A DNA stretch of 64,000 nucleotides from Polaribacter sp. (GTDB lineage: Bacteria; Bacteroidota; Bacteroidia; Flavobacteriales; Flavobacteriaceae): contig DYMN01000003.1 of NCBI GenBank assembly GCA_020740485.1, positions 1-64,000 of the forward strand. Direction: 5' to 3'. The position numbers and the translations under genes were made by a program. Shown here piece after piece: positions 18,111 to 26,857 of this stretch. The notes beneath the pieces are model-generated. The model saw only the letters and a program-made list of their open reading frames with translations. It made no database searches and had not been told where the DNA came from. The first letter of the stretch is position 1. The number at the start of each line of letters is the position of its first letter.

Positions 18111-19511
18111 ATGTCTCATTACGAATCATCTTACAGAGAACCACTGATTTTAGGAAAAAAGTCCTATCACGATGTTTCTGTTGATATTGCAAGACCTATC
18201 GAAACAAGAGCCAATCGCAATTGGTGGATTGCATTTAGCATTGCATTGGTTGCTTTTCTATGGGGATTAGGAGCAATAGTTTACACCATAGGAACCGGTA
18301 TCGGAACCTGGGGTTTGAATAAAAACATCGGTTGGGCTTGGGATATCACCAACTTCGTTTGGTGGGTAGGTATCGGTCACGCCGGAACCCTGATTTCAGC
18401 CGTATTATTGTTATTCCGTCAAGAATGGCGTATGGCAATCAACCGTTCTGCAGAAGCCATGACCATATTCGCCGTATTCCAAGCAGGTTTATTTCCATTG
18501 ATACACATGGGACGTATTTGGGATGGTTTCTTTACGTTACCTATACCGAATATGTATGGTAGTTTGTGGGTAAACTTCAACTCACCCTTGCTTTGGGACG
18601 TATTTGCCATTTCAACTTATTTAACTGTTTCTGTAGTATTCTGGTGGACAGGATTGTTACCTGACTTTGCCATGATTCGCGATAGAGCGGTAAAACCATT
18701 TCAAAAATATATCTATGGATTGGTAAGTTTCGGTTGGACAGGTCGTGCTAAAGATTGGCAACGTTTTGAAGAAGTTTCATTAGTTTTAGCCGGTTTGGCA
18801 ACCCCATTGGTGCTTTCTGTTCACACCATTGTATCTATGGACTTCGCCACTTCTATAAATCCGGGATGGCATAGTACCATCTTTCCACCTTACTTTGTGG
18901 CAGGAGCTATTTTCTCAGGATTTGCCATGGTACAAACCTTATTGGGTATCATGAGAAAAGTAACCAACATGGAATCATATATCACTAGAAAACATGTGGA
19001 AAACATGAATATGGTGATTTTATTTACCGGAGGCATTGTCGCAGTAGCTTACTTAACAGAATTTTTCATTGGATGGTATACCGGAAGTCCTTATGAAAAC
19101 TTTACTTATATGTCAGTAGGCGCAGCAACAGGACCTTATTGGTGGGCATTCTGGTTGTTGATTCTCTGCAATATCTTAATACCACAATTATTATGGATCA
19201 AAGGAGTAAGAACCAGTTTTATTTATTCATTCTTAATATCTATTGTTATCAATATAGGCATGTGGTTTGAACGATTTGATATTATCGTTATCGTATTGAG
19301 CAAAGGACATTTACCATCCACATGGGACCGTTTTGAACCTACATTTGTTGATATAGGAATCTTTATAGGAACGCTTGGATTTTTCTTTGTATTATTCTTA
19401 TTATATGCACGTACATTCCCTGTAATTGCGCAAGCAGAAGTGAAATCTATTTTAAAAAAAACAGGTGAATATTATAAAAACTTAAGAGGAAACGATCATC
19501 ACCATGAGTAG
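18111..19511 (+). CDS. actC: Alternative complex III subunit C: NrfD/PsrC-like quinol-oxidising membrane protein
   Basis: 466 residues, about ten transmembrane helices of the NrfD/polysulfide-reductase type (for example WWIAFSIALVAFLWGLGAIVYTIG and FVWWVGIGHAGTLISAVLLLF). Together with ActF it forms the membrane core, and it carries the quinol site facing the Fe-S protein ActB. It follows actB by 119 bp and overlaps actD by 8 nt (…CATGAGTAG…), so translational coupling with actD is likely. Confidence 0.95.
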   Translation: MSHYESSYREPLILGKKSYHDVSVDIARPIETRANRNWWIAFSIALVAFLWGLGAIVYTIGTGIGTWGLNKNIGWAWDITNFVWWVGIGHAGTLISAVLLLFRQEWRMAINRSAEAMTIFAVFQAGLFPLIHMGRIWDGFFTLPIPNMYGSLWVNFNSPLLWDVFAISTYLTVSVVFWWTGLLPDFAMIRDRAVKPFQKYIYGLVSFGWTGRAKDWQRFEEVSLVLAGLATPLVLSVHTIVSMDFATSINPGWHSTIFPPYFVAGAIFSGFAMVQTLLGIMRKVTNMESYITRKHVENMNMVILFTGGIVAVAYLTEFFIGWYTGSPYENFTYMSVGAATGPYWWAFWLLILCNILIPQLLWIKGVRTSFIYSFLISIVINIGMWFERFDIIVIVLSKGHLPSTWDRFEPTFVDIGIFIGTLGFFFVLFLLYARTFPVIAQAEVKSILKKTGEYYKNLRGNDHHHE

Positions 19512-20058
19512 AAAATATTTTCAATTATTAGCATCGTTTGAAGACGATGAAGTTTTGTTGGATGCTGTTAAAGCAACAAAAGAAGCTAGCTATAATATAG
19601 CTGAAGTTTATACTCCGTTTCCGGTGCACGGATTGGATAAGGCGATGGGATTAAAACCTACTCGTATTGCCATTGCAGCATTCTTGTATGGAGTTACGGG
19701 ATTTTTCACCGCTATGTTGATTACCAATTACATGATGATTGTAGATTGGCCTCAAAATTTTGGAGGGAAACCTAATTTTACCTATGCTGAAAACATGCTT
19801 GCTTTTGTTACCATATTATTTGAAATGACGGTGTTTTTCGCTGCTCATTTAATGGTAATTACTTTTTATATGAGAAGTAGATTATGGCCATGGAAACAAG
19901 CTGAAAATCCGATAGCTAGAAGTACAGATGATTTGTTTGTTATGGAAGTGGAGGTAGATCAAAATGCGGATAAAGCCGTTGATTTCTTTAAATCTGTTGG
20001 TGCTTCAGAAGTAACTTTCACTGAAAAAGTAGATGAAAACGACTTTGATACTCATTAG
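19504..20058 (+). CDS. actD: Alternative complex III subunit D (DUF3341)
   Basis: 184 residues with two transmembrane helices: IAIAAFLYGVTGFFTAMLITNYMMIV and MLAFVTILFEMTVFFAAHLMVITFYM, and soluble ends. It belongs to DUF3341, the small ActD subunit that stabilises the membrane part. The start overlaps the end of actC by 8 nt. After it comes a 247-bp gap holding three 49-bp tandem repeats. Confidence 0.92.
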   Translation: MSRKYFQLLASFEDDEVLLDAVKATKEASYNIAEVYTPFPVHGLDKAMGLKPTRIAIAAFLYGVTGFFTAMLITNYMMIVDWPQNFGGKPNFTYAENMLAFVTILFEMTVFFAAHLMVITFYMRSRLWPWKQAENPIARSTDDLFVMEVEVDQNADKAVDFFKSVGASEVTFTEKVDENDFDTH

Positions 20059-20130
20059 GAAGGTAAAAGGTACGCTTCGACTGCGCTCAGCGACCAAAAG
20101 GTTAAAGGGAAAAGCAGAAAGTATTAAATT

Positions 20131-20277
20131 AACATTAAATAATAGTCTCTTAGAGACGTAATGTCGGTAGTAGAAAATTAACATTCAATAAAAGTCTCGT
20201 AGAGGCGTAAGTCGGGGACATTAAAACAAAAATTCGATAAAAGTCCCGTAGGGACGTAATGTCGGTAGAACGAATTG
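20131..20277 (+). repeat. Three 49-bp tandem repeats, each with a short hairpin, between actD and actE
   Basis: Hairpins GTCTC-TTA-GAGAC (20145-20157), GTCTC-GTA-GAGGC (20194-20206) and GTCCC-GTA-GGGAC (20243-20255) are spaced exactly 49 bp apart and each is followed by CGTAA(T)GTCGG. One stem pair changes T-A to C-G between copies 1 and 3 and a G-T wobble appears in copy 2, so pairing is kept. No T-tract follows. Confidence 0.85.
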
Positions 20278-20305
20278 TCGGTAAAAACAATTTATATTTT
20301 TTAAA

Positions 20306-20884
20306 ATGAAAAAATATTTAATAGCATTATTATCCGTCGTGGTGTTATTCACATCATGCAACAGAGATAGAAGCAAACCCAATATACAGTACATGCCGGA
20401 TATGTATGTGGCAGTACCTTATGAACCCTATGGAATTAATCCAAAAATGCCGGATAGTTTGGCTTCATTGGTTCCACCTTCAGGAGCTGTTGCCAGAGGA
20501 CATTCAGTAATGGATTATCCATTCACTTCAGAAGGATATAACCAAGCCTTAGCTGAATTTAAAAATCCGTTACCAACAACAGATGAAAATCTCGCAAACG
20601 GGAAAAAAATGTATGACATTTACTGTGCGGTTTGTCATGGAGAAAATGGGGATGGACAAGGTGTTTTGGTTAAAAACGGTAAGTTTTTAGGGGTTCCTAA
20701 TTATAAAGATCGTGCTATTACAGAAGGAAGTATTTATTATGTAATCTACTATGGTAGAAATATGATGGGATCACATGCAGGTCAGTTAACTGAAAAAGAA
20801 CGTTGGCAAGTGGTACAATACGTTCAAAAATTGAGAAATGGACTTCTTCCGGCTGCTTCAACTGATGCAAATGAAGTTAAATAA
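20306..20884 (+). CDS. actE: Alternative complex III subunit E: monohaem cytochrome c lipoprotein
   Basis: 192 residues. Lipoprotein signal MKKYLIALLSVVVLFTSC with Cys18, then a cytochrome c domain with haem motif CAVCH (107-111), GENGDGQG and a likely axial Met in NMMGSHAGQL. It anchors to the periplasmic face and is the probable exit point of electrons from alternative complex III to the oxidase or a mobile cytochrome. It sits after the repeat array and 45 bp before actF. Confidence 0.94.
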   Translation: MKKYLIALLSVVVLFTSCNRDRSKPNIQYMPDMYVAVPYEPYGINPKMPDSLASLVPPSGAVARGHSVMDYPFTSEGYNQALAEFKNPLPTTDENLANGKKMYDIYCAVCHGENGDGQGVLVKNGKFLGVPNYKDRAITEGSIYYVIYYGRNMMGSHAGQLTEKERWQVVQYVQKLRNGLLPAASTDANEVK

Positions 20885-20929
20885 TTAATCAAGATTTATA
20901 AAATCTAAATTTATATAAATTACAACAAG

Positions 20930-22201
20930 ATGTTTCAATTTACAGGTAATTTAAAAAAAATAGCCCTAGCACTCATTCTGATTGGTTCAGTGAGTTTTGC
21001 CATAGGGGTTTTTACAAAAGACAATCATCACACAGCAGATGTAAAAACGGAAGTTGCTACAGCCGATGCACACGTTGCCACTGCAGATGGACATGCTGAA
21101 GCTTCACATGATGATCACACAGCGCTTCAAATGGCTAATAGACCTTGGGCTGCATTCTATGTGCCCTTGTTTTTCTTTTTTATGATAGCTTTGGGCTTGT
21201 TTGTGTTTCATTCCATTCAAGTAGCTGCTTCGGCAGGATGGTCTATAGTTTTGTTAAGGGTGATGCAGGGATTGAGTGGTGCGATAGTACCTTTAGGAGT
21301 GATATTATTTGTTTTCTTATCGCTTTCAGCTTTGGGGATGAACCATTTATTTCCTTGGATGCACGCGGAAGGCGACGAAATCATAGAAGGAAAAAGCTTT
21401 TGGTTGAATATTCCCGGGTGGATTATTAGAGCATTTATTTTTATCTTCGGGTTTATTGCTTTTCGTCATATTATTCTCAAGAAATCGGATGAGCAAGATC
21501 ATGCTCACGATTTTAAAGCCCACGAAAAAGGATTTAAATACACTATTTTCTTTTTAGCCTTTTTTATGCTAAGCGAATCGGCTTTTTCATGGGATTGGAT
21601 TATGTCATTAGACCCACATTGGTTTAGCACTTTGTTTGCATGGTACATCTTTATATCGGGATTAGTTTCTGCAGTAACCGTATTGGTCATCGTTGTTTAC
21701 TATTTAAAATCTCAAGGTTATTTGGAATATGTAAACAAAAGCCACATTCACGATGTTGCCAAGTTTATGTTTGGATTCAGTATATTTTGGGCGTATTTGT
21801 GGTTTTCGCAATTCATGCTTATTTGGTATGCCAATATGCCGGAAGAAAGCGTTTATTTTATACCTAGAATGAAAGGCGCCTACCAAACAATATTTTTCTT
21901 AATGGTAGTGTTAAATTTGGTTTTTCCTTTGATTATATTAATGGATAGGGATTGGAAACGTACATCTTGGATTGTAATTCCGGTAGGTTTAGTCATCTTA
22001 ATTGGACATTATATCGACTTTTATGTAATGATAATGCCTTCTGCAGTGGGTAACCACTTTGGATTTGGTTTGATGGAAATAGGGGCTTTGTTATTTTTTA
22101 TTGGCTTGTTTACCTTCTGTGGTTTCCGCAGATTGGAAAAACGACCATTGCTGGCAAAAGGCAATCCATATTTGCACGAGAGCGAACATCACCATTATTA
22201 A
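20930..22201 (+). CDS. actF: Alternative complex III subunit F: NrfD-like membrane protein
   Basis: 423 residues with about ten transmembrane helices, paralogous in fold to ActC. The N-terminal part has a helix followed by a His/Asp-rich periplasmic loop (HHTADVKTEVATADAHVATADGHAEASHDDHT), and the C-terminus is His-rich (HESEHHHY). Known as the quinol:cytochrome c oxidoreductase membrane protein in Bacteroidota. It is the last gene of the operon: a terminator follows within 60 bp, and the cytochrome oxidase genes that often come next in relatives are absent here. Confidence 0.93.
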   Translation: MFQFTGNLKKIALALILIGSVSFAIGVFTKDNHHTADVKTEVATADAHVATADGHAEASHDDHTALQMANRPWAAFYVPLFFFFMIALGLFVFHSIQVAASAGWSIVLLRVMQGLSGAIVPLGVILFVFLSLSALGMNHLFPWMHAEGDEIIEGKSFWLNIPGWIIRAFIFIFGFIAFRHIILKKSDEQDHAHDFKAHEKGFKYTIFFLAFFMLSESAFSWDWIMSLDPHWFSTLFAWYIFISGLVSAVTVLVIVVYYLKSQGYLEYVNKSHIHDVAKFMFGFSIFWAYLWFSQFMLIWYANMPEESVYFIPRMKGAYQTIFFLMVVLNLVFPLIILMDRDWKRTSWIVIPVGLVILIGHYIDFYVMIMPSAVGNHFGFGLMEIGALLFFIGLFTFCGFRRLEKRPLLAKGNPYLHESEHHHY

Positions 22202-22258
22202 AGTTTGAAGGAAGAAGTTAGAAGTTAGAAGTGAAGTAGATTTTTCATTAAAATAAAT

Positions 22259-22295
22259 AAACCCATTGAATCTTAGGATTTGATGGGTTTTATTT
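22259..22295 (+). terminator. Terminator of the act operon
   Basis: AAACCCAT (22259-22266) pairs with ATGGGTTT (22283-22290), followed by T-rich TATTTT. Confidence 0.75.
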
Positions 22296-22463
22296 TGATG
22301 CAAATTATGATTTAAATATATCGTATCAGACCCTAATTAAGAAGAAACGCATTTAGCTTTGGTAAAAGCAACTGAGTGTTGAGAAACATTTTGTTTATTA
22401 AGCAGTTAGAGCACGTTTTTAACAACAAATATACCGACTTGACTTGCGATATGAACGTAATTA

Positions 22464-22985
22464 TTAAAGCATTTCTTTTTCCAATACAAACAGCATCAAT
22501 TCCTCAGGATCATTTGGGATAAAAATATTTTTCACATATTTTAAACCTAATTTCAAAATCAACTTTTGTGAATCTATATTTTGAGTGGTAGTAATGGCGG
22601 AAATTTTATCGTAACCATATTCATTAAATGCTTTTTCCAAAAGTTTGGTTGCACTTTCAAAGGCGTAACCTTTCTTTTCAAACTGAGGTAAAAAAGCAAA
22701 ACCAATGTCTATTCCATTCAAACCTTCACGGTCATACAAACCACAACTTCCAATTTTTTCTCCAGACTCTTTCAAAATTACAGTGTTATTTGAAAAACCT
22801 AATCGCTCAAATTGTGGTAACATTTTGTTTTTAATATAATTAGCAGCGTCTTCTTCTGTTTTGATGTTTCTGTCGCCAATATGTTCTATCCATTTTGGTG
22901 AATTAAACAATACTAAAAAAAATGCAGCATCTTCCACATCGGTAGGTTTTAAAATAAGTCGTTCGGTTTCTATGTTTTTATTCAT
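22464..22985 (-). CDS. GNAT family N-acetyltransferase (RimJ/RimL-like)
   Basis: 173 residues. Opens IETERLILKPTDVEDAAFFLVLFNSPKW, the standard start of RimJ/RimL-type GNAT acetyltransferases, and has the acetyl-CoA loop region IDIGFAFLPQFEKKGYAFESATKLLEKAF and a C-terminal GLKYVKN...P strand. The substrate is unknown; ribosomal-protein or small-molecule amines are both possible. Divergent from the ABC-F gene with a 66-bp shared spacer. Confidence 0.9.
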   Translation of the reverse strand: MNKNIETERLILKPTDVEDAAFFLVLFNSPKWIEHIGDRNIKTEEDAANYIKNKMLPQFERLGFSNNTVILKESGEKIGSCGLYDREGLNGIDIGFAFLPQFEKKGYAFESATKLLEKAFNEYGYDKISAITTTQNIDSQKLILKLGLKYVKNIFIPNDPEELMLFVLEKEML

Positions 22986-22998
22986 TTTGTAAAAATTG

Positions 22999-23032
22999 TT
23001 TGCTGTAAAAATACAAAATCCGATTATCTTTG
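22999..23032 (+). promoter_or_regulatory. Promoter of the ABC-F gene
   Basis: TTTG (22999-23002), 22-bp spacer, TATCTTTG (23025-23032), 19 bp before ATG 23052: a near-perfect Bacteroidota promoter. Confidence 0.78.
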
Positions 23033-23051
23033 CCGACTTGATAATATATTA

Positions 23052-24686
23052 ATGATAACCATCAACAATTTAGCGGTAGAATTTGGGGGAACTACTTTGT
23101 TTAGTGAAATTACCTTTGCTATTAACGACAATGATAAAATTGCCTTAATGGGTAAGAACGGAGCTGGAAAGTCAACCTTGTTAAAAATCATTGCCGGAGC
23201 AAACAAACCTACACGAGGTAATATTTCTGCCCCTAAAGATGCTGTTATTGCCTATTTACCTCAACATTTGCTAGTTTATGACCACGTGACGGTGATGGAA
23301 GAAACCTCTAAAGCATTTGAAGAAGTTTTCAAAATCAAGCATCGATTGGATGTCATCAATGAGGAATTGATCGTTCGCACGGATTATGAAAGTGATGAAT
23401 ATATGAAGCTCATTGAAGAAGTATCGGAGTTGAGCGAAAAATTCTACGCTATGGAGGAAGTAAACTACGAAGCGGAAGTGGAAAAAGTGCTCAAAGGTTT
23501 GGGGTTTGAAAGGTCGGATTTCACCCGGCTTACTTCTGAATTTTCAGGCGGATGGCGTATGCGCATTGAATTAGCCAAGATATTACTCAAAAAACCGGAT
23601 TTAATATTGCTTGACGAACCCACTAATCATTTGGATATGGAAAGTATTCAGTGGTTGGAAGAATTTTTGATGCAATCAGCTAAAGCCGTAATGGTCATTT
23701 CGCACGACCGTGCTTTTGTAGACAACATCACCAATCGCACGATTGAAGTAACTATGGGGCGTATTTATGATTACAAAGCTAAGTATTCGCATTACTTGGT
23801 GTTGCGTCAGGAACGTCGTCAACATCAATTGAAAGCTTATGAAGAACAGCAAAAAATGATAGCCGAAAATCAAGAATTTATTGAACGGTTTAAAGGCACT
23901 TATTCTAAAACCAATCAAGTGCAATCTCGAGTTAAAATGCTTGAAAAATTAGTTTTAGTAGAAGTAGATGAAGTAGACAATTCAGCTTTGAGGCTTAAAT
24001 TTCCTCCTTCACCACGTTCCGGTCAGTATCCTGTAGTAGTTGAAGGGTTGAGCAAATCCTACGATGAACACGTGGTGTTCAAAGATGCCAATATGGTGAT
24101 AGAACGCGGACAAAAAGTAGCTTTTGTTGGAAAAAACGGAGAAGGAAAATCTACCATGGTCAAAGCCATTATGAAAGAAATTGATTTTCAAGGTAAATTG
24201 GAATTGGGACATAACATTCAAATTGGGTATTTTGCCCAAAATCAAGCTGGAATGTTAGATGGAGAAATAAGTGTTTTTGAAACCATTGATACGGTTGCTG
24301 TTGGTGATATCAGAACCAAAATCAAAGATATTCTCGGCGCTTTCATGTTTGGTGGTGATGAGGTGCAAAAGAAAGTAAAAGTGCTTTCCGGAGGTGAAAA
24401 AACCCGTTTAGCAATGGTCAAACTATTGTTAGAACCGGTTAATTTATTGATTTTAGACGAGCCTACCAATCACTTGGATATGAAAACAAAAGACATCATC
24501 AAAGAAGCTTTGATTGACTTTGACGGCACCCTTATCGTCGTTTCTCACGATAGAGATTTCTTAGACGGATTGGTAACCAAGGTTTTTGAATTCGGACACA
24601 AGCGGGTCAAAGAACATTTTGAAGACATTAAAGGATTTTTGGAATACAAGAAAATGGAAAATTTAAGGGAAATCGAAAAGAAGTAA
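23052..24686 (+). CDS. ABC-F family ATP-binding protein
   Basis: 544 residues, two ABC ATPase domains in one chain without membrane helices, so it is an ABC-F ribosome-associated ATPase and not a transporter. Walker A motifs GKNGAGKST and GKNGEGKST, signature sequences FSGGWRMRIELA and LSGGEKTRLAM, and Walker B LDEPTNHLDM in both domains, with a charged inter-domain linker (QERRQHQLKAYEEQQKMIAENQEFIERFK). Related to the YbiT/Uup/EttA group; which one cannot be decided by eye. No resistance-type features are evident. Likely acts on translating ribosomes. Confidence 0.93.
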   Translation: MITINNLAVEFGGTTLFSEITFAINDNDKIALMGKNGAGKSTLLKIIAGANKPTRGNISAPKDAVIAYLPQHLLVYDHVTVMEETSKAFEEVFKIKHRLDVINEELIVRTDYESDEYMKLIEEVSELSEKFYAMEEVNYEAEVEKVLKGLGFERSDFTRLTSEFSGGWRMRIELAKILLKKPDLILLDEPTNHLDMESIQWLEEFLMQSAKAVMVISHDRAFVDNITNRTIEVTMGRIYDYKAKYSHYLVLRQERRQHQLKAYEEQQKMIAENQEFIERFKGTYSKTNQVQSRVKMLEKLVLVEVDEVDNSALRLKFPPSPRSGQYPVVVEGLSKSYDEHVVFKDANMVIERGQKVAFVGKNGEGKSTMVKAIMKEIDFQGKLELGHNIQIGYFAQNQAGMLDGEISVFETIDTVAVGDIRTKIKDILGAFMFGGDEVQKKVKVLSGGEKTRLAMVKLLLEPVNLLILDEPTNHLDMKTKDIIKEALIDFDGTLIVVSHDRDFLDGLVTKVFEFGHKRVKEHFEDIKGFLEYKKMENLREIEKK

Positions 24687-24791
24687 TTGCTCTTTATATC
24701 CCAAATCCAAAAAAAGTAAAAATCAATTTTAAAAACGATTTTGCACTCATAAAAGTAACATAAGTAACGTTAAAAGAAGTGTTCAGTTTTT

Positions 24792-24799
24792 TATTTTTG
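24792..24799 (+). promoter_or_regulatory. Putative -7 element before the Trx/Grx fusion gene
   Basis: TATTTTTG, 35 bp before ATG 24835, matches TAnnTTTG; no clear -33 element. Confidence 0.5.
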
Positions 24800-24834
24800 C
24801 ACACCTAAAATCAAATGCCAAAATATATTAACCA

Positions 24835-25410
24835 ATGGAAAAAATTAATTCCTTACAAGATTTTTTGTCCAAATCAAATGGAGTGGAAATTGTATATATT
24901 TTACTGTATAAAAGTGGATCTGCTCTTAATGATTGTGCATTGAATAGTGTAAAAGAAGCAGCCGAAAAAATTAAAAATGTATCTATTTTTGAAGCCGATG
25001 TAACGCATGTACGCGATATTCATCCGCATTTTCAAATAGATTCCGTACCTTCGTTTTTAGAAATTCAAAAGGGAAAATTGGTCAATAATTACAAGGGTTG
25101 TAATACGGTCAATTTTTATGTAAATGCCATCGAAAAAGCCGTTTATAATGCGCAACATCCGGATGCTAAACCGGCACACCGCGTTACGGTCTATTCCACA
25201 CCATCTTGTTCGTGGTGCAACACTTTAAAAGCCTATTTTAAGCAACAAAATGTACCATTTACAGATATAGATGTATCTCGTAACCAACAAGCAGCGCAAG
25301 AAATGGTGAGGCGTAGCGGACAACAAGGCGTGCCACAAACAGATATTGATGGAACCTTAGTAGTGGGATTTGACAAAACGAGAATCAACAATCTATTGGG
25401 ATTGAAATAG
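24835..25410 (+). CDS. Thioredoxin-like / glutaredoxin fusion protein
   Basis: 191 residues in two parts. Residues 1-110 look like a thioredoxin fold (VSIFEADVTHVRDIHPHFQIDSVPSFLEIQKGKLVNNYKG, including the cis-Pro motif SVPSF) but the CXXC is missing at the expected place (KSGSALNDCALNSV). Residues 115-191 form a glutaredoxin: VTVYSTPSCSWCNTLKAYFKQ with Cys125/Cys128, GQQGVPQTDIDG and a GFDKTRINNLLG end. The second half is probably the redox-active part and the first may be a docking domain. It is followed by a repeat-rich spacer and a GroES gene. Confidence 0.85.
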   Translation: MEKINSLQDFLSKSNGVEIVYILLYKSGSALNDCALNSVKEAAEKIKNVSIFEADVTHVRDIHPHFQIDSVPSFLEIQKGKLVNNYKGCNTVNFYVNAIEKAVYNAQHPDAKPAHRVTVYSTPSCSWCNTLKAYFKQQNVPFTDIDVSRNQQAAQEMVRRSGQQGVPQTDIDGTLVVGFDKTRINNLLGLK

Positions 25411-25446
25411 TTTAGTGTTTCAAGTTTCAAAAAACTTAATAATCAA

Positions 25447-25604
25447 AGTTTCGGCTTCATTTCGGCTACATTTCGGCTACGCAATGACCACGTTCAATGA
25501 CCACGCTCACCGACCGATAATCAATGCTTCTCCCGATTGCTATCGGGATCGCTCAGCAAACAATAATCAATAACCTAATAATCAATAACTTAATAACATA
25601 ATAA
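25447..25604. repeat. Mosaic of short tandem duplications and a CCGAT...ATCGG palindrome
   Basis: Two copies of a TTCGGCTACA unit (25461-25480), two of a TCAATGACCACG-like unit, two of TAATAATCAATAACxT (25563-25594), and the inverted repeat TCCCGAT-TGCT-ATCGGGA (25531-25548). No coding content. Confidence 0.7.
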
Positions 25605-25611
25605 TTAAAAA

Positions 25612-25899
25612 ATGAAAACACTTCAACCCGTAAATCAAAACGTACTCTTAGACATTACAGAAGAAACTGATCTTCAACAAACCGCATCTGGCATTTATAT
25701 TCCTGATTCAGCAAAAGAAAAACAAAATGTGGCTACTGTAGCAGGGATTAGTGTAATTGATAATGCCGAAATTTCATTAGGAGATAAAGTATTATTCAAA
25801 GCTTACAGCGGTACGGAAACCGAATTTGAAGGCAAAAAATATTTGTTATTGCCTTATGCAGACATCTTGGCAAAGATTGTAGAGAGCGAAGCGATCTAA
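25612..25899 (+). CDS. GroES-like co-chaperonin (cpn10), orphan copy
   Basis: 95 residues of the cpn10 family: MKTLQPVNQNVLLDITEETDLQQTASGIYIPDSAKEKQ (mobile-loop region), LGDKVLFKAYSGTETEFEGKKYLLLPYADILAKI (the final beta-barrel strands). It would cap a GroEL ring. No groEL gene lies beside it, so it is probably a second GroES of the genome; the mobile loop lacks the usual IVL-type hydrophobic triplet as clearly as in canonical GroES, which leaves GroEL binding uncertain. Confidence 0.88.
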   Translation: MKTLQPVNQNVLLDITEETDLQQTASGIYIPDSAKEKQNVATVAGISVIDNAEISLGDKVLFKAYSGTETEFEGKKYLLLPYADILAKIVESEAI

Positions 25900-25911
25900 T
25901 TTTTAGTTACG

Positions 25912-25929
25912 TTCCGATAGTTATCGGAA
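25912..25929. repeat. Palindrome TTCCGATA-GT-TATCGGAA between groES-like gene and deoC
   Basis: Perfect 8-bp inverted repeat in the convergent spacer; no T-tract on either side, and similar to the palindrome at 25531. Confidence 0.7.
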
Positions 25930-26082
25930 TACGAATTACGAAAATATAATAGCTATCAAAAAAATAGCAACCTACAGATAAAATAACACACATACGAGAA
26001 GCAATAATTTTCAGCTTCTCCTATTCCTAATTGTCCATTTGTAGCTTTGGGATCTTGGTTTGTAATTCTAAAATTGCAAACA

Positions 26083-26832
26083 TCAATATCCTCCAACGGT
26101 TGTAGCACCATCGGCAATAACTTTAGCAGAGGAAGTTCCGATGCGTCGTACACCCATTTCAATCATTTTGACAGCTTCTTCATAGTTTCTTACCCCTCCG
26201 GCTGCTTTGATTGAAAGTGGTCTGGCGTTGTCTTTGATAATTTTCATTCCTTCAAAAGTAGCTCCATTGGGTTTTCCATTTTCGGTTACATAAAATCCGG
26301 TTGAAGATTTTACAAACACTTTTTCAAATTGTTCCGGTTGAAAATGAGTGATGACTACTTCTTTTATCAAAGCAGTTATACCGGCAATCTGTTCGTCAGT
26401 TAGGGCGGCAATTTCAATAATCCATTTTACTACTTTGTGGTTATCCAAGCCGAGACGCGTGCCTTTTAGTACTTCGTCTTTTATCAAATCTAATTTACCT
26501 TCTTTGTAAGCGGTGTAATTGATGACATAATCCAATTCATCCACACCGTCATCTATGGCTTTTTGGGCTTCTTCTAATTTTGATTCAATACTGTAAGTGC
26601 CTTCCGGAAAACCAATTACAGTTCCTACCAAAACTTTTTCTTGCAGAATATCAATCATTTCGCGTGCCATAGAAACATATTCAGGACGAATCATCGCTAA
26701 TATAAATCCTTCATTGATACATTCTTGTACTAGTTCACGTACTTTTTTGTCTGTTTCTTCTTTGGTCAATCCTGATTGTTCAGGGGTCTTTAAATAGGTT
26801 GAATCTAAATGATTTTGAATGTGTATTGACAT
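26083..26832 (-). CDS. deoC: Deoxyribose-phosphate aldolase
   Basis: Cleaves 2-deoxyribose-5-phosphate to glyceraldehyde-3-phosphate and acetaldehyde (deoxynucleoside salvage). 249 residues, class I aldolase TIM barrel. The Schiff-base lysine is in FVKSSTGF (Lys175); the other catalytic region ELDYVINYTAYKEG and the phosphate-binding IKAAGGVRNYEEAVKMIEMGVRRIGTSS are intact. Last gene of the acpP-fabF-rnc-IPExxxVDY-pyk-deoC run, 25 bp after pyk. The acetaldehyde product could feed the aldehyde dehydrogenase at 35370, though this is inference. Confidence 0.96.
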   Translation of the reverse strand: MSIHIQNHLDSTYLKTPEQSGLTKEETDKKVRELVQECINEGFILAMIRPEYVSMAREMIDILQEKVLVGTVIGFPEGTYSIESKLEEAQKAIDDGVDELDYVINYTAYKEGKLDLIKDEVLKGTRLGLDNHKVVKWIIEIAALTDEQIAGITALIKEVVITHFQPEQFEKVFVKSSTGFYVTENGKPNGATFEGMKIIKDNARPLSIKAAGGVRNYEEAVKMIEMGVRRIGTSSAKVIADGATTVGGY

Positions 26833-26857
26833 GATGTTAGTTTTTTTTGAAATTTAT

